A DNA stretch of 64,000 nt from Amoeboaphelidium protococcarum (GCA_023515745.1 JALECJ010000257.1:2668687-2732686); one strand, 5' to 3'. Positions 1 to 11,888 are shown, counted from the first letter of the stretch. Numbers and translations: made by a program. Notes: generated by a model not told the origin, from the letters alone.

Positions 1-198
1 GACCAAGATCGGGAAATGGCGCCTATTGAACCATAGTTTCATCCTTTTGATTTTACTTAAATTTAGTGGAAGGAGACCTTTGTGCCGTATGTGAACCAAT
101 TGCAAATCATAATTGAGAAATGCTTGTAGTTGCACAACTTTCGCTGGTAGTTGGATGAGTTGAAAACCCACCTGGAATCGTTGATGGAGAACATTTGA
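1..198 (+). CDS. 3' end of a kinase-like protein, paralogue of the gene at 2489-4216
   Basis: The reading frame is open from the window edge to TGA at 196-198 if TAA/TAG are Gln. It encodes about 65 residues of a C-terminus. By eye about 47 of 55 aligned residues match the C-terminus of the minus-strand gene at 2489-4216, with no gap. Nucleotide similarity continues past the stop. The upstream part, which would hold the kinase-like core seen in the paralogue, lies outside the window. The function is therefore assigned only by similarity to that neighbour. Confidence 0.75.
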
Positions 199-300
199 TC
201 ACTGGATTTTAATTGCATGTTATGAATCGATAGTTTTATAGGTATGAATAAATTGCATTTAAATATCAAAATCTGCCTCTATCTCTTTATTATTTATGAT
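1..300. repeat. Left arm of a ~300-bp inverted repeat
   Basis: This stretch is closely similar to the reverse complement of about 2400-2705. The similarity covers the last ~60 codons of a kinase-like gene plus roughly 100 bp of 3' flank. The two arms enclose the cysteine dioxygenase gene. Because the window starts inside the arm, the duplication probably extends further left. Confidence 0.8.
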
Positions 301-789
301 AGATCGCAGCTATTAGCACTAGCAACTAAAATCAAAGCATAGCTTAGTAGCAACTGATACGTGAGTTATATCTCCGGCCAATCACTTTGTTGATCAATCA
401 CGAGACCCGTCGCCACCATCTGTCACGACAACTTGCAGCCGACAAAGTTGATCATTTCGCCCTTTCAAGTCCAACAGCCGCTGAATCGTTTTCTTCTTTC
501 CCAAGCTCTGTTCACGCACTTCATTTCACTTTAATACAATCATCATTTTGGTAGCGATTGTATTGGATATTTAAACATTCACATTCCTCTGAATTATTTC
601 TGTAAATTTTTGTCGTCATTCAGAGACCCTTTGGGCTTTATCTTTTTACAGCAAGTGAAAGGTTTTTGAAGTATTTACGATAATAATTAGTCTGGGAATA
701 TTTTGTTTATCCTCGTAGTACATTTGGCTATATTGTAAAAGAGTTACGTTTACCTTAAAGATAAGAAATAGCTACTCTGTTTGATTAGT
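199..789. other. Intergenic, 3' flank of the kinase-like fragment and upstream of cysteine dioxygenase
   Basis: This is an AT-rich stretch of about 590 bp. The first ~100 bp belong to the inverted repeat. I see no coding frame, RNA gene or clear motif in the rest. It presumably holds the promoter of the gene starting at 790. Confidence 0.5.
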
Positions 790-2094
790 ATGAATAGTTT
801 GCGATAAATATAATTGATTGACTCGCCAAAGTAGTAGAAAGTACTGCCTCTATCATTTAGCGATATTCAGGCGACACCTGCGAGGATGGAGCATCTCTGT
901 AAGTACTCCTCCGCTGCCTCTCGTAAAGATAATAATCACCTCCATCTTCCTCATGCAGATGAATAGCAAAATTCTTACCACGACGACAGCGGATGTGATG
1001 TCATGTCTAGTCAATCTCTCACTCCCGCTCCGTATCTACAGGCAAACTATACTGATGCAGAATCTGATGAGTCGGATGGCGTTATGGATCATCGTATTAG
1101 TTCGTAGCAATGCGATGAGAGTCCGACATAGAAGCTGCTTATGAATGATTAAAGTAATAATGCCTTTTAGGTTGATAGCGAGCTCAATGATGAAGCTGAT
1201 CGTCATTTATCTCCTGTAAATATTGGATTTGCTGTTGCTCACTCACCTCCCCGTCATTCTGCTGGTGCTTTTGATCATACTGCTGCCAGGAATGATAGCA
1301 TGTTATAAGGTAAGTAGGATGAGATTCCTACTCCGGCGACATTCAATGATCTTGTGATGATGATTAGGAATGAAATGAAATAATTTGGTCTGATGGACAT
1401 GGATGATGCGGATATTAGTAGGTTGCAGGCAATAATGTCCAAGTTTGACGCAAGTATGGTGAATGTTATCAATGACTGTGATACCGCTCAAGATGATAAT
1501 ATCAACAAAGAGCATCACTATAATGACTGGCGATAGTACGCCTTCTATGATCCATACAGATATACTAGGAATCTTGTCGACGATGGCAATGGCAAATACA
1601 ATCTTCTACTTCTCTGTTGGGGACCGCGTCAAGTTAGCCCTGTTCATGATCATAGTGGAAGTCATTGCCTGCTGAAAGTTATGAGCGGAGAATTGCAGGA
1701 AACCAGATATGACTGGCCGTAGGGACGTGTTATGCCGCCCGCTGGATTGTAAAAATCAATGTCGTAGAGCTTACTCTGTGGTGATATTGATAGTAATGGT
1801 TGCAATGGTAATGGTGGTGAGGATGACAGCGAGAGTTCTTTGTGCGCTAGTTCATTAAATGTAAAATCTCAGTTCACCATGAAGACTAATCAGGTGGCGT
1901 ATATGCATGACAAATTAGGTCTTCATCGCGTATCGAATCCTAATGAAGATTAGCCGGCTGTATCGCTTCATCTCTACTCACCACCAATCGAGATTTGCCG
2001 CACGTTCTGTGCTGAGACTGGTAAGGCACGCACTGGCGGTCGTTGTGTATTCTACTCTGTAAAGGGCAAGAAATTGACATGTGGCAATAAATGA
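790..2094 (+). CDS. CDO1: Cysteine dioxygenase type I with long N-terminal extension
   Basis: Encodes 434 aa, read with UAR=Gln, stop TGA. The family oxidises L-cysteine to cysteine sulfinate with a 3-His non-haem iron. The cupin lies in the C-terminal half. Iron ligands are visible as H286 and H288 in VHDHSGSHC and H379 in GLHRV. C293 and Y396 sit where the mammalian Cys93-Tyr157 thioether pair lies, with the same spacing from the histidines (7 and 17 residues). Two oddities: about 230 residues of Asp/Ser/Asn-rich N-terminus not found in the ~200-aa mammalian enzyme, and a ~39-residue low-complexity insertion between H288 and H379. Positions 899-958 look like a GTAAGT...GCAG intron but are in frame, so they may be coding or spliced. 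The gene sits between two inverted kinase-like copies. Confidence 0.93.
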
Positions 2095-2488
2095 GAATCT
2101 TATTTTTACATCAGAATATTACGCTTGGACGTTTCTTATTAAGCCATTTCTGAGATTACTATTAAAACAATCTCAAAGTGTGACGCAGGAGTAAACATCA
2201 TACTTAAGTTATTAAATTCTAATTTATCGCTGGCAAATTATTATGAGGCACTAATTGAACTAATCTTCTTATGCTGCACAAACCCACAGATAATCAATCA
2301 AATAGGAAATAACAGGCGAGAGATTTTAAAATTAATGATAGAATTAGATAGCAGTTTTGCTAACCTGTCGTTACAACATTATTAAATCTACTCCATAGTT
2401 AATAAAGATAGATGATTTTGATATTAAAATGCAATTTATTCATACCAGTAATACAGTCAATTCATTACATGCAATTAAAGTCCAGTGA
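2095..2488. other. Convergent intergenic region
   Basis: About 390 bp between the stops of the dioxygenase and the minus-strand kinase-like gene. The right ~90 bp belong to the inverted repeat. Nothing else is recognisable. Confidence 0.5.
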
Positions 2489-2705
2489 TCAGATGTTCTG
2501 CTTCAAGGATTCCAGGTGAGTTTTTAACTCATCCATCTATCAGCGACGATTGTGCAACTACAAGCATTTCTCAATTATGAATTGCAATTGGTTCACATAC
2601 GGCACAAATGTCTCCTTCCACTCAATAGAGGTAAAATCAAAAGGATGAAACTATGGTTCAGATGGGGCCCTATCCTGATTCTGGCCTTATTATTGCTTCC
2701 AGTAT
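2400..2705. repeat. Right arm of the ~300-bp inverted repeat
   Basis: Reverse-complement partner of 1-300. It contains the 3' end of the kinase-like gene at 2489-4216 and its 3' flank. Divergence is mostly substitutions, so the frame is preserved in both copies. Confidence 0.8.
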
Positions 2706-4216
2706 TTAAATTACCTTACTAATTCATTCCGATGCGAAACAATCAAGTCCCAGGTAAAGTAATCAGATGTAAGTTAAAGTATCATAACGCCAAGAAGCCA
2801 CAAATCGTGATTTACGTACACGACTTATTCAGGAGCATTATCACGAGCGTCTCTGTCCTTTGGCGAGGCTGAGCCTATTCTAGTAGCCAAATCATAATCG
2901 ATTAACGTAACAGAATTCTCAGTTTACCAGCAAATATTTGGGGCTCTAATGTCGCAATGGCAGAGTCGGTGCTTCTCTTGAAGATGCGTCAATATATTTA
3001 CAACTTATATTACCACGTCCACTAACTTCTTAAAGTCAACAGGAGGATTTTGATACAAATCGCCGCGATGATAGTAAGGCATTTTCAAGACTTACCCGCT
3101 TTATATCCAACCCTGACAAAGCGTCTTATCATTAATAATTTTAGAATTAACAAGAGTCGCATTCGCAGTCCATGTACTATATAGTTTATAAACGTGTCCA
3201 TTTATTTCACCATCCTTATGATCCTTATCATCATTCTTTTCAATGTATATAGGATTGTAGAATGATGGACGAGCCACCAACTTAGACGGGTTCACCTGCG
3301 GAAACTCACTACATAAGAGATGAGGCGGAATCCAACAATACTAGGCAACTGGTTAATTCAGCTAATTTACACGTTCCAATAACTGATCATAAACTCCGAT
3401 GGCCCACGTTATCCAGACCGTCAGCCAACGGGCCATTTCCGCGCCTTAGAGAGGATCAGACCTAAATATAATGATTTTGCCACTGCTATAAATGTCACGC
3501 AAATCTACTCGCAAAATGTAGAGGCTTTTATGAGACATCAGCGGCACATAAACATACCACTCCTCTCCGAATATATTGCTAACATCCTGGCTTGGTAGCA
3601 TAGGGAATACGCGCTGCAGAAAACCGATACCACTCAGCCCAGCTTGCAGAGTATACTAATCCAGCTTCTTGGACAATTCACTATCTGGCTTACATTATGC
3701 TAGAGGACCGATAACTGATTCAACACCGGATCTTCTTGATAGCATAAAGTTAAAGATGCTTGAACGAGGCCAATATATCCTACTCATCATATAGCTGGCT
3801 TGCACATTCTACTTTAAATGCCCGGCAACACTCGGTGGCATCTCCACGTTATACTTCTTCTCATAACTGTTAGGCGTTACTTGAACTTGATCAGTCGCGT
3901 ATTGCAGCAATTATTTCACATGCTCCCACGTGCTATTCCCATCCGAGTCTAAAGGAAGTTGGTCGAAATCCATCAATTTTACGCGCACCAGCTCAGCAAT
4001 CTAACTGATTCTCTTACTGTCAATATCGCTCGAGTATCTCAATAGATGCTTTTCACCACTTAATATCAGATCAACACAGAGGACCATTGCAGCAGCAATA
4101 CCACTACCAACACATGAGCTTCCAGATGCACTTTGATATCCTGCATGCTCTCTAGCATTTTGATAATCATAGTTAAAGTCACCCTCGGATACAACAATAT
4201 CAGACTCTTTACTCAT
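2489..4216 (-). CDS. Atypical protein-kinase-like protein (CRN/FunK1-like core)
   Basis: Encodes 575 aa in one exon (ATG at 4216, TGA at 2489-2491). The C-terminal half shows a divergent kinase core. H420-C-D422 in HCDIRAPN resembles the catalytic loop HxD(x)4N, and D440 in LIDYDLAT takes the place of the DFG aspartate about 20 residues later. This combination is known from fungal FunK1-type and Crinkler-type kinase domains, as well as other RIO/aminoglycoside-kinase-like folds. I cannot decide between them. No glycine loop is obvious. The N-terminus is Ser/Asp-rich. The last ~55 residues are nearly identical to those of the gene fragment at 1-198. The substrate is unknown. Confidence 0.7.
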
Positions 4217-5275
4217 CTTGATTGCTATAACTATAATAAATCTTCAGCGAGCTTTTTTATATCAACGATAATGAAATGATAAAAATCAACCAAAGCGTCT
4301 AAAGCGTGATTGGATACTACTCTGATTGGGAGCGTGCAAGATATTGACCGCAATGCTTCTGTTTATAGAGTGAGAAGAATCAATTAAGTAGCGAGCGGAT
4401 GTAGATTATCATGAATTCAGGTGTACTTATATTAAGAGAGTAGTCCGGAAGGTGTGGTCATGTTCCATGGCAATCATATATGTATATGTGAAACCCTGTT
4501 TCAGTACAGTGGGTTACATCAACAGTAACGCATGAGCTGCGAGATGCATGAGAGCGCGCAGAGATACGGGAGCCGCCGTTCTAAAAGACACAGCTGTCAG
4601 ACAGGTCATGGAATATTACTCCCAGATAAACTTTTATTTTAACACTTAAATTCACTATGTCAATATTGAAAAGTATACGGTAACATCATAACCGTGTATA
4701 CAGCAGCGCGTACATAATGACTACTGTATACCTTACAAACGACTCAGTTTCAAGGTATATCATATATGTAAGATCTATCCTGCGAATCCTTTTTTTGGTC
4801 AAGACATTTGGCGAGTACAGTGTCAAGTGGCTCAGCCGGGATATTATTCGTAACTTGATTGTCGCAATCAATCTTCCTACAGCTACCTATACTCACAAGG
4901 GAATTAGTTGATCGTAGCCGGTGGTCTGTCACTACTCACTGACGCGGACTTTTAGAAAGCTGATGTCAAGCGTCTGGCAAGTGAACGAATTTTTATGCTG
5001 TCTTTGCCAGCTCTCTAACTTGGTTCATTATCTTTACGGTCATAGACTGTATTATAAGTACCGGAGTGTACATAATTGTTGGTTTCGTGAGAATTACCAT
5101 CATCCGGAAGCTCTTGAAAAACTCATTGATTTTATTGTTACAATCTGTGGAATCTAAACAAAATTTGACCGATTAGAAAGTTCTATAGTCAGCAACCAGC
5201 TTATCTTTATTCAATTCAACAATATGTGCTCATTCATACTCCACTAATTATATCACCTTCAAAATACAAGCTCAA
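4217..5275. other. 1.06-kb region without a supportable gene
   Basis: Upstream of the kinase-like gene and downstream of the SUN gene. On the plus strand a frame starting at 4717 is open to TGA at 4909-4911, and the same frame is open again from 4912 into antisense of the SUN gene. It shows no recognisable motif, and with a single stop codon random frames are long. I see no RNA gene. A short, fast-evolving gene cannot be excluded. Confidence 0.4.
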
Positions 5276-6970
5276 TCAATGTCCATGAACGCGCAATCTG
5301 TAAATACAGCTCTACTGAGGATTCCCAAAATTGGATTGTATACGAAACTGTATATACTTCAAGCCTCCAATTTAATTGATTTAAGCACGTAGATCATCCG
5401 AAATGTTTGCATCAAAAGTGAATGTTCGACTAATCAAACTGTCATGAAACTTGATACTCTCAGCGTCACTCTTTACATAATCCTGACTCAGATGTTCTTC
5501 CTTCAACTCAATCGAGGCTAACAGCTCAGCTTTCTAATGCAAAGAGATATAGTTTTAATGAGCAGCAGCGGGATCTTAAAATAGGCCAAATACTTGGATA
5601 GACTTTGGTGCATCGGATATATCGCCCTTGAGAGCAACTTCTTTAAAAATATGCTCCACGCTGAAAGAGACTGGCATAATCGGTTGCGATAACTGAATAG
5701 TAAGTTGACCTCTACCATTCACCATTCTCATCATCCAACACTTGCCGGCCTCAATATCAGAAGACAGAGCAATATTGGGGCCGTGTAGATTCAGCCATGA
5801 ATTGATCTAGGATTTGATACCTTCAGCTGATTAATGTTCAAATCCAAGCATTCTCTTTAACAGTGCCCACTTGGTCTTTGATAGTTGATACTCTTGCAGC
5901 AATCTATTATCAATAACAGTTTTCGATGTCAGTTCCTTCACAACTGATGCCCCACCACTAAGTAGAGCATAGTCAGCAGTCTCCTTGACATCAAATATAG
6001 TTTACTTGGCCCTGATCTTCATCTCCAGCTCTTGCATTCTATCATTAAATAATTTATTCACAGCCAAAGTTAGATATTTTAAAGGCACTGAGTCAGAATC
6101 TCTTTGAAATAGCTCAAGCTCATTAGACTCTTCCTCTTACGGTGATGGCATTTACTCAGATGGAAACGCATAATCTTCATGCTGAATGTACTGGTCACCA
6201 GGTAGTCCATTAGTATCAGCAGAAGATGTCTAAGAGTGCGGCTCAAAACTTTCCAACTCACCAACGATAGAATTAACCAGATATCGAGCTAGGAACATTA
6301 AGGCAAGTATGGCCGCAGATAGAGCCAGAATTTGACCAACAACCTTGCCATAATTGCGCAAAAACTATTAAGTGTAATTCACACCAGATTCCAACTTCTA
6401 AACCATTTACATTAGCTAATCTTGAGCTGCAACGAGCCATTTATCCAAAGTTGGTCGAACACTCTTATCAGATTTTAACGATAAACCTGAATGTTTCCCC
6501 TTTGTATTAGACGCTTGGCGAGATGAGTGAGATGCAGCAGATCCTTATGCATCGCCAAAATTCAGACGCAAGTTTGCAGAGCGTTGACTCCTGGCAGCAG
6601 GTGGAGCATCAGAAGAGCCACCACCTACAAAAGATTGCTTCAATCGTTTATGAATCGCCTGTGGACCAGGAGACTGCAAAAACATCTCAACTCCCTACTT
6701 GAATGGGCTCATAATGGAATTCGCCAGGCCGGATTAGCCACCAGCACCACCACCATCAGCATGATGCAACAGACGCAGCGAAGAAGAAGACGTACTGCTC
6801 TACTTGGGCGGCATAAATACATTGTCAGCATCATCGCGGCTCTTGTCAAATTCGGCAGACTCTTCAAATCCGAAATCCACCGTTGAATTGTACAGCTCAG
6901 TATTCAGAGGGGATGGCTTCACTGGAGTATGAGGATTAAAGCGCCCGCTTCTTCTCTTTCTAGTCTCCAT
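5276..6970 (-). CDS. SUN-domain protein of the inner nuclear membrane (LINC complex)
   Basis: Encodes 564 aa in a single exon. In order: a basic, Ser/Pro-rich nucleoplasmic N-terminus beginning METRKRRSGR; one hydrophobic segment at about 212-236; a luminal helical/coiled region; and a C-terminal SUN domain at about 400-564. Hallmarks are GKCWMM, the SVEHIF strand, and the ending GNPQQSCIYRLRVHGH, which parallels the GNP-x-x-TCLYRFRVHG end of animal and fungal SUN proteins. SUN proteins bind KASH peptides in the nuclear envelope lumen to couple chromatin or spindle poles to the cytoskeleton. Several Gln residues in the domain are TAG/TAA. The next gene upstream (Ste20 kinase) is on the same strand, 293 bp away. 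Confidence 0.92.
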
Positions 6971-7263
6971 CGTCTTATTAAAATGTTCGCTTTCAGATTA
7001 TAAGTACTAGAAGTTGATCGCTCAGACGTAATACTAAAGCGATTCCGATAAAGTAATATTGATAATAGCTATACCAACAGATGAACGGATGGAGAGGAAT
7101 CGGTGAGCAGTTCTTTGGAAAGTTGAAAAAGAATCGCGCGCGCACATTTCTGTGTTGAGTTCGACAGTCTCGGTGGAGTTTGATGGAGGTGATTGTGCAA
7201 GTAAAAATGACACCATATTTTCAATGTACTGTAGAGAGACAAATGTTTAATAGAATATCAAAT

Positions 7264-9441
7264 TCATGAGCGTTGTTATGATTGCTACAACTACAGAATA
7301 ATTTTCAGACTCGAGGCCCACTACTCGCCATGTACAAACGTGTCTTGGAGCATCTCTGATACTTTCACCACATCATCGTTTTAAATTTTCTCAATTCGTG
7401 GTGGTTTGATGAGAGGATCACGCATAAGAGCATGCAAGTACTCAATATTGTTCCCATCTTTCCCTTCAATTTTCAAAAGACTCTAAGGCGCGACAAAATG
7501 AGAGTTGCTCAATATTCGTCTTCTAATATCCATCGGACTCGTATCAACGTATTTCTGATGATCAGAAGACGACGTTGTATCAGTTTTCAGTGGCACTTGC
7601 AGAGATGATATTCTATTCTACTGTGAAGGCAATCCTCTCTTCTGCCGTTATTAACGCTTAAACTTGTGCAAATGATTTGATAAATCAGGTGATCCAGTAG
7701 AGAAGGATTTTTACTATTGCGCCTATTGCTACTTATCCAGATCCACGGCTATACTGACAGGTAGCCTTGCTTTAACATCGCTGAAAGTGGAATTTGAGTG
7801 ACTGGATGACGAATTGTACTCCCCTGGTGATTTGATCCCATTGTAATCAACAGGAGACTTGATTTGTTAGAGATTGGCGTACGTAGTATCAACGACATCA
7901 CTAGGAAGGCGCAGAGGATCTTCAAAGCCCGCTCCAGAGTACGCGTTGGGATCCACCAAGAGCTGTGAACTATCTGTAGAGCCAGAGAGACTCTTCAACC
8001 GCGAAAGCTCAGTAAGTGCGACCCGCTTCGGAGTCACCTACGAGTCTGCACTATTAACAGAGTTATCATCTTCATCAGATGAAATATTTTTGTGACTACC
8101 TGGGTTCTTTCGCGTAATGACTATACCATCCTGAGCCCATTCAATATGTACAGAGTCATTATTCACAATCAAAGCACTAGGATCAATGGTGTCATCAGCA
8201 TCAGGATCTTCATAGAAAGACTGAATTCTTTCTGGTCTATCTAGCGAGACAGCATGAGATGAGGTTGAATTCTATTAAGATAACTAAAGTACAGTTTCGT
8301 ACCGCTTGTCATTACTTTCGAAATTTTATTGAGAATTCCTAGGCCTATTCAAAGTTGACTTTATGGTATCAAATGACCACGGCTCTATCTGCGCATCTTG
8401 AGATTACTAGGCATCATCATAATCGCCATCTTCAGGTTACTAAGAATCGTTTGCACCAGCTGTAATATCAGGCTCTTGATTCTCCAACTTCCATTTTCTA
8501 TATTCCACAATCAGTTCAGCCAGTTCGGCATTTGCACCACTATTTTGACCACTTCCGCTGTTATTAGACGTGACGCTACTCAAACCTGGTAGCTTACGCT
8601 TAGTTTAAGACTTTACAAACTTCAATTTGAGCAAATCATCAGCTGTTGGTCGTAGCTCTGGGTCATCATTCAAACAGGCAGATACAAATTCTTTCAGAGG
8701 CTTAGAATGTTAATCTCCCTCCAACTAGGCAGGCGGATTACGAGGAATCAAAAACAGCGCCTTCATTGGATCCACATCAGCATAAGGAGGCACCTGCTCA
8801 GCCATCTCATAAACGGTGATACCCAGTGACCAAATATCAGCCTTAAAGTTGTAAGCTGATCGCTTGATGACCTCCGGAGCCATCCAGAATGGACTTCCAA
8901 CAAAACTAAATCTCTTCATGTGCCTGGCCGTAATCTGACCCGCAACACCAAAATCACATAGCTTTACACATCCATCTTCAGTGAGTAATATATTGGCGCT
9001 CTTTATATCTCGATGAACAACACCGATTCTATGCAGATAAGAGAGAGCATAACACACTCCAACTGTAATTTAGGCAATGTACTTTTCTTCCAATGGCCCC
9101 ATTTCCAACAGATTTCTGACTGAACCACCACCTGCATGATCCATAATGATCCACAACTCAAAGGACATTAGAACAGACTCTCGATACCGCACAATATACT
9201 CTGAGCCGGCGGCATTCTACTATGTTACAGAATTACTTCCACTAGTAATAGTACTAAGAACATGCACCTCTTTCTATATCTCTGACAAGTCTGCATCAAC
9301 AAAATCTTTAGACTCCAAGTTGATCACCTTGATAGCAATAATCTCTCCAGTCCTAGTGTTCATTCCTTTATACACCTCACCATACGATCCTTTGCCAATG
9401 ATATTCAATTTAGTGTACGGTGCATTCCCACTATTTGACAT
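7264..9441 (-). CDS. Ste20/germinal-centre-type serine/threonine kinase
   Basis: Encodes 725 aa in a single exon. The kinase domain is N-terminal (about 9-270): glycine loop [15 protein letters not shown]-type lysine in IIAIKVI, catalytic HRD at H143-R144-D145, DFG at D163, and the Ste20 signature [10 protein letters not shown]. An N-terminal kinase domain with a long tail is the GCK layout (MST3/STK24, fungal Kic1/Sid1) rather than the PAK layout; no CRIB is seen. The tail (about 300-725) is Ser/Thr/Asp-rich and low complexity, with no recognised domain. GCK-III kinases act with Mo25/NDR modules in polarity and cytokinesis; that role is inferred. It shares a 390-bp divergent promoter region with the first SDR gene. 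Confidence 0.92.
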
Positions 9442-9831
9442 GCTGTGTTAATAGTATTCAATTATGTGATATATATTGTACCTAGAATAAAAAGAAGATT
9501 CAATAAATGAGACTGACTGTCAATGTAAAAAAGAGAAGAATGAAAGAAAGATTTTATGGTTGAAACAAAATTTTGAGAAAAAGGCGAACTGAGTGTGAAG
9601 AGAACTCCTTGTCCTTGCATTGTTGCTCTAAGGAGCTTTAAAACGGTGAAAGCGAGTGGAGTGGCGCAGTCGTCGAAGCTTTACGTGATTTTCAGGGACT
9701 CTCCTGTTGTTGTGAGCGAAGATCCCAACGTTCTCATTTCACCTCTCCTTCATCATCATCATCATTATTTCGTAGCCATTTATCGTGGTTTGAGCAATTA
9801 GTAATAACACAAATTATCTTTATAAAAAAAA
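9442..9831. promoter_or_regulatory. Divergent intergenic region between the GCK kinase and SDR 1
   Basis: 390 bp between two opposed start codons. It holds purine-rich runs (about 9530-9590), a CATCATCATCATCATT tract near 9750, and an A-rich run directly before the SDR start (9822-9832). I recognise no specific factor site. Confidence 0.4.
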
Positions 9832-10767
9832 ATGACTGTGGAGCAGTAGTGGAGTGTTGATTAAATTCCTGCATTGGATGGTAAAAATGCTATCGTGACT
9901 GGAGGAAACAGCGGCCTCGGCTATGAGACCGTGAAGGTGCTCGCGAATAAAGGTGCTGATGTGCTGATGGCATGTAGATCTGCCGAAAAGGCTGAGTAGG
10001 CTCTGCAATAGTTAAAATAGGAAGGTGTCAAGTGTGAGAAGATTCAAGTTGGACATCTGGATCTGGCCTCGCTGGAGAGTGTGAAAAAGTTTGCAACTGA
10101 AGACGTGGCGAATAAGCACCATTTTGACAAGGTGGATATTCTGGTGAACAATGCCGGAGTTATGGCCTTTCCAAAGCGCATCGAGACTAAGGATGGCTTT
10201 GAGATGCAGTTTGGTACTAATCACTTGGGCCATTTTGCACTCACTGCCCACCTTCTACCGCTGATCTTGAAGGCGCAGAAGCCGCGCATTGTTAATGTGA
10301 GTTCGTTCTTGCACACGCGTGCTAAAGTTGATTTTGATAACTGCAACTCCGAAAAATCATACAGCCAATGGGGATCTTATTCATTCTCAAAGTTGTGCAA
10401 CATCCTGTTTACGAAGGAGCTGGCGCGTAAATTTGCAGAGGCCAATAAGGATGTAATTGTAACTGCTTGTCATCCTGGTTACAGTTCAACGCAATTGTAG
10501 AGTAATACTGGAATCCCGTAGATTGGATAGAAATTGTCTAACGCTCTTTTCGCTTAATCAGCTGAGAAGGGGGCTCGACCACAACTATTTGCTGCCACGT
10601 CTGATTTGGCCGAGAGTGGACAATATTATGGTCCTGATGGTTTTTAATAATTGTGGGGCAAAAATGTTAAGAAGGAGAAGCCGACTGCTGACGCTGAGAA
10701 TGTCGACTATGCAAAGAAGTTGTGGGAATTGTCGGAGGGACTAACTAAAGTTCAGTTCTCAATCTGA
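9832..10767 (+). CDS. Short-chain dehydrogenase/reductase 1 (retinol dehydrogenase/WWOX-like)
   Basis: Encodes 311 aa in a single exon, with start ATG after an A-rich leader. Classical SDR layout: cofactor loop TGGNSGLG (23-30), NNAG (106-109), a conserved Ser in NVSSF, and catalytic Y183-x3-K187 (YSFSK). The GTNHLGHF block and the C-terminal YYGPDG are typical of the retinol dehydrogenase/protochlorophyllide-reductase-like branch, which uses NADP(H). The substrate cannot be told from sequence. It is followed in tandem by a second, similar SDR with 182 bp between them, indicating a local duplication. Confidence 0.93.
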
Positions 10768-10949
10768 GCACGATGAAAAGTGTTCATAATTTAATGCCAA
10801 TTGTTTTACTTTGATTACTTACTTTCCCATTATTATTACGTCATCAGCCCTCAAACTGAGGCGCGTAGGCTTTGATAAGCTTTTCTGATTCAATCTTATT
10901 CTGCTTGGTTTTAAAACAGCGAACGAACAACATCAGCATTTTAATCATA

Positions 10950-11888
10950 ATGAAACCAGAAGATTGGAAATTGAGTGATATTCCAGATTTGAGCGATAAG
11001 TACGTTATAGTGACTGGTGCCAGTGTGAAAGGTTTGGGTTATTATACTGCGCTTGAGCTTGCTAGAAAGGGTGCTAACGTTCTGCTGGCCGTAAGGTCTG
11101 AAAAGAAGGGAGTTGAGGCTGTGGATGAAATGAAGAAGGCTATCGGTAATGTTGAAAATGTACAAGTCGGTAGTCTTGATTTGGCCTCTCTGGATAGTGT
11201 GCGCTAGTTCGTCACTGATGTCAGCGAGAAGCACAAGTATCCGCGTGTTGATATTCTGGTTAATAACGCTGGTGTGGTGGCTGGTTCTACTCGCGAGTCA
11301 ACCAAGGATGGATTTGAATTGACTATTGGTACGAATCATTTGGGGCATTTTGCACTTACTGGCCTGTTGCTGCCTCTGTTGAAGAAGTCGGATGCTCCGC
11401 GTGTAGTTAATGTCTCCTCTCTGGCACATCAGAACGGTAAAATTGACTTTGAGGATTTCCAGAGTGAGAAATCGTACTCGCTATGGCCAGTGTATTCTAA
11501 TTCTAAGCTAGCGAATATTTTGTTCACCAAAGAGTTACAAAGACGCGCCGCAGAGAGTCAAGATCTAAAAAAGCTTGTTGTGTGCTCTGTTCATCCTGGA
11601 GTTAGCCTGACCAATCTGGGTCGCAATGCCTCTTTCTGGCAGATAATCTTGATTTCGCCATTTATTCCGTTTATGTAAGGAGCTGATAATGGAGCATTGC
11701 CTTCTATATACGCAGCGGTGGATGATGGTGCCCAGCCAGGTGAATACTATGGTCCGAATGGGTTCAAAGAGTTTCGCGGTAACGGAGTTATTGTGGCCAA
11801 GACTGCCCCAGTTGGTCAAGACATGGAAGTTGCCAAGAAACTCTGGAACTTGAGTGAAGAGTTGACCAAAGTCAAGTTTGAAATATGA
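10950..11888 (+). CDS. Short-chain dehydrogenase/reductase 2, tandem paralogue
   Basis: Encodes 312 aa. It shares the overall layout with its neighbour: [26 protein letters not shown] (Y182, K186) and YYGPNG near the C-terminus. The cofactor loop is altered: TGASVKGLG at 22-30 rather than TGxxxGxG with a small residue. One extra residue in the glycine-rich turn could change cofactor handling. ATG at 10950 is preferred over the in-frame upstream extension because the upstream part is a hydrophobic non-family sequence. Substrate unknown. Confidence 0.92.

Noticed and set aside
4717-5157. Two consecutive plus-strand frames as a gene
   Set aside because: Separated by an in-frame TGA, no motif, and continuing as antisense of the SUN gene; chance open frames are long when TGA is the only stop.
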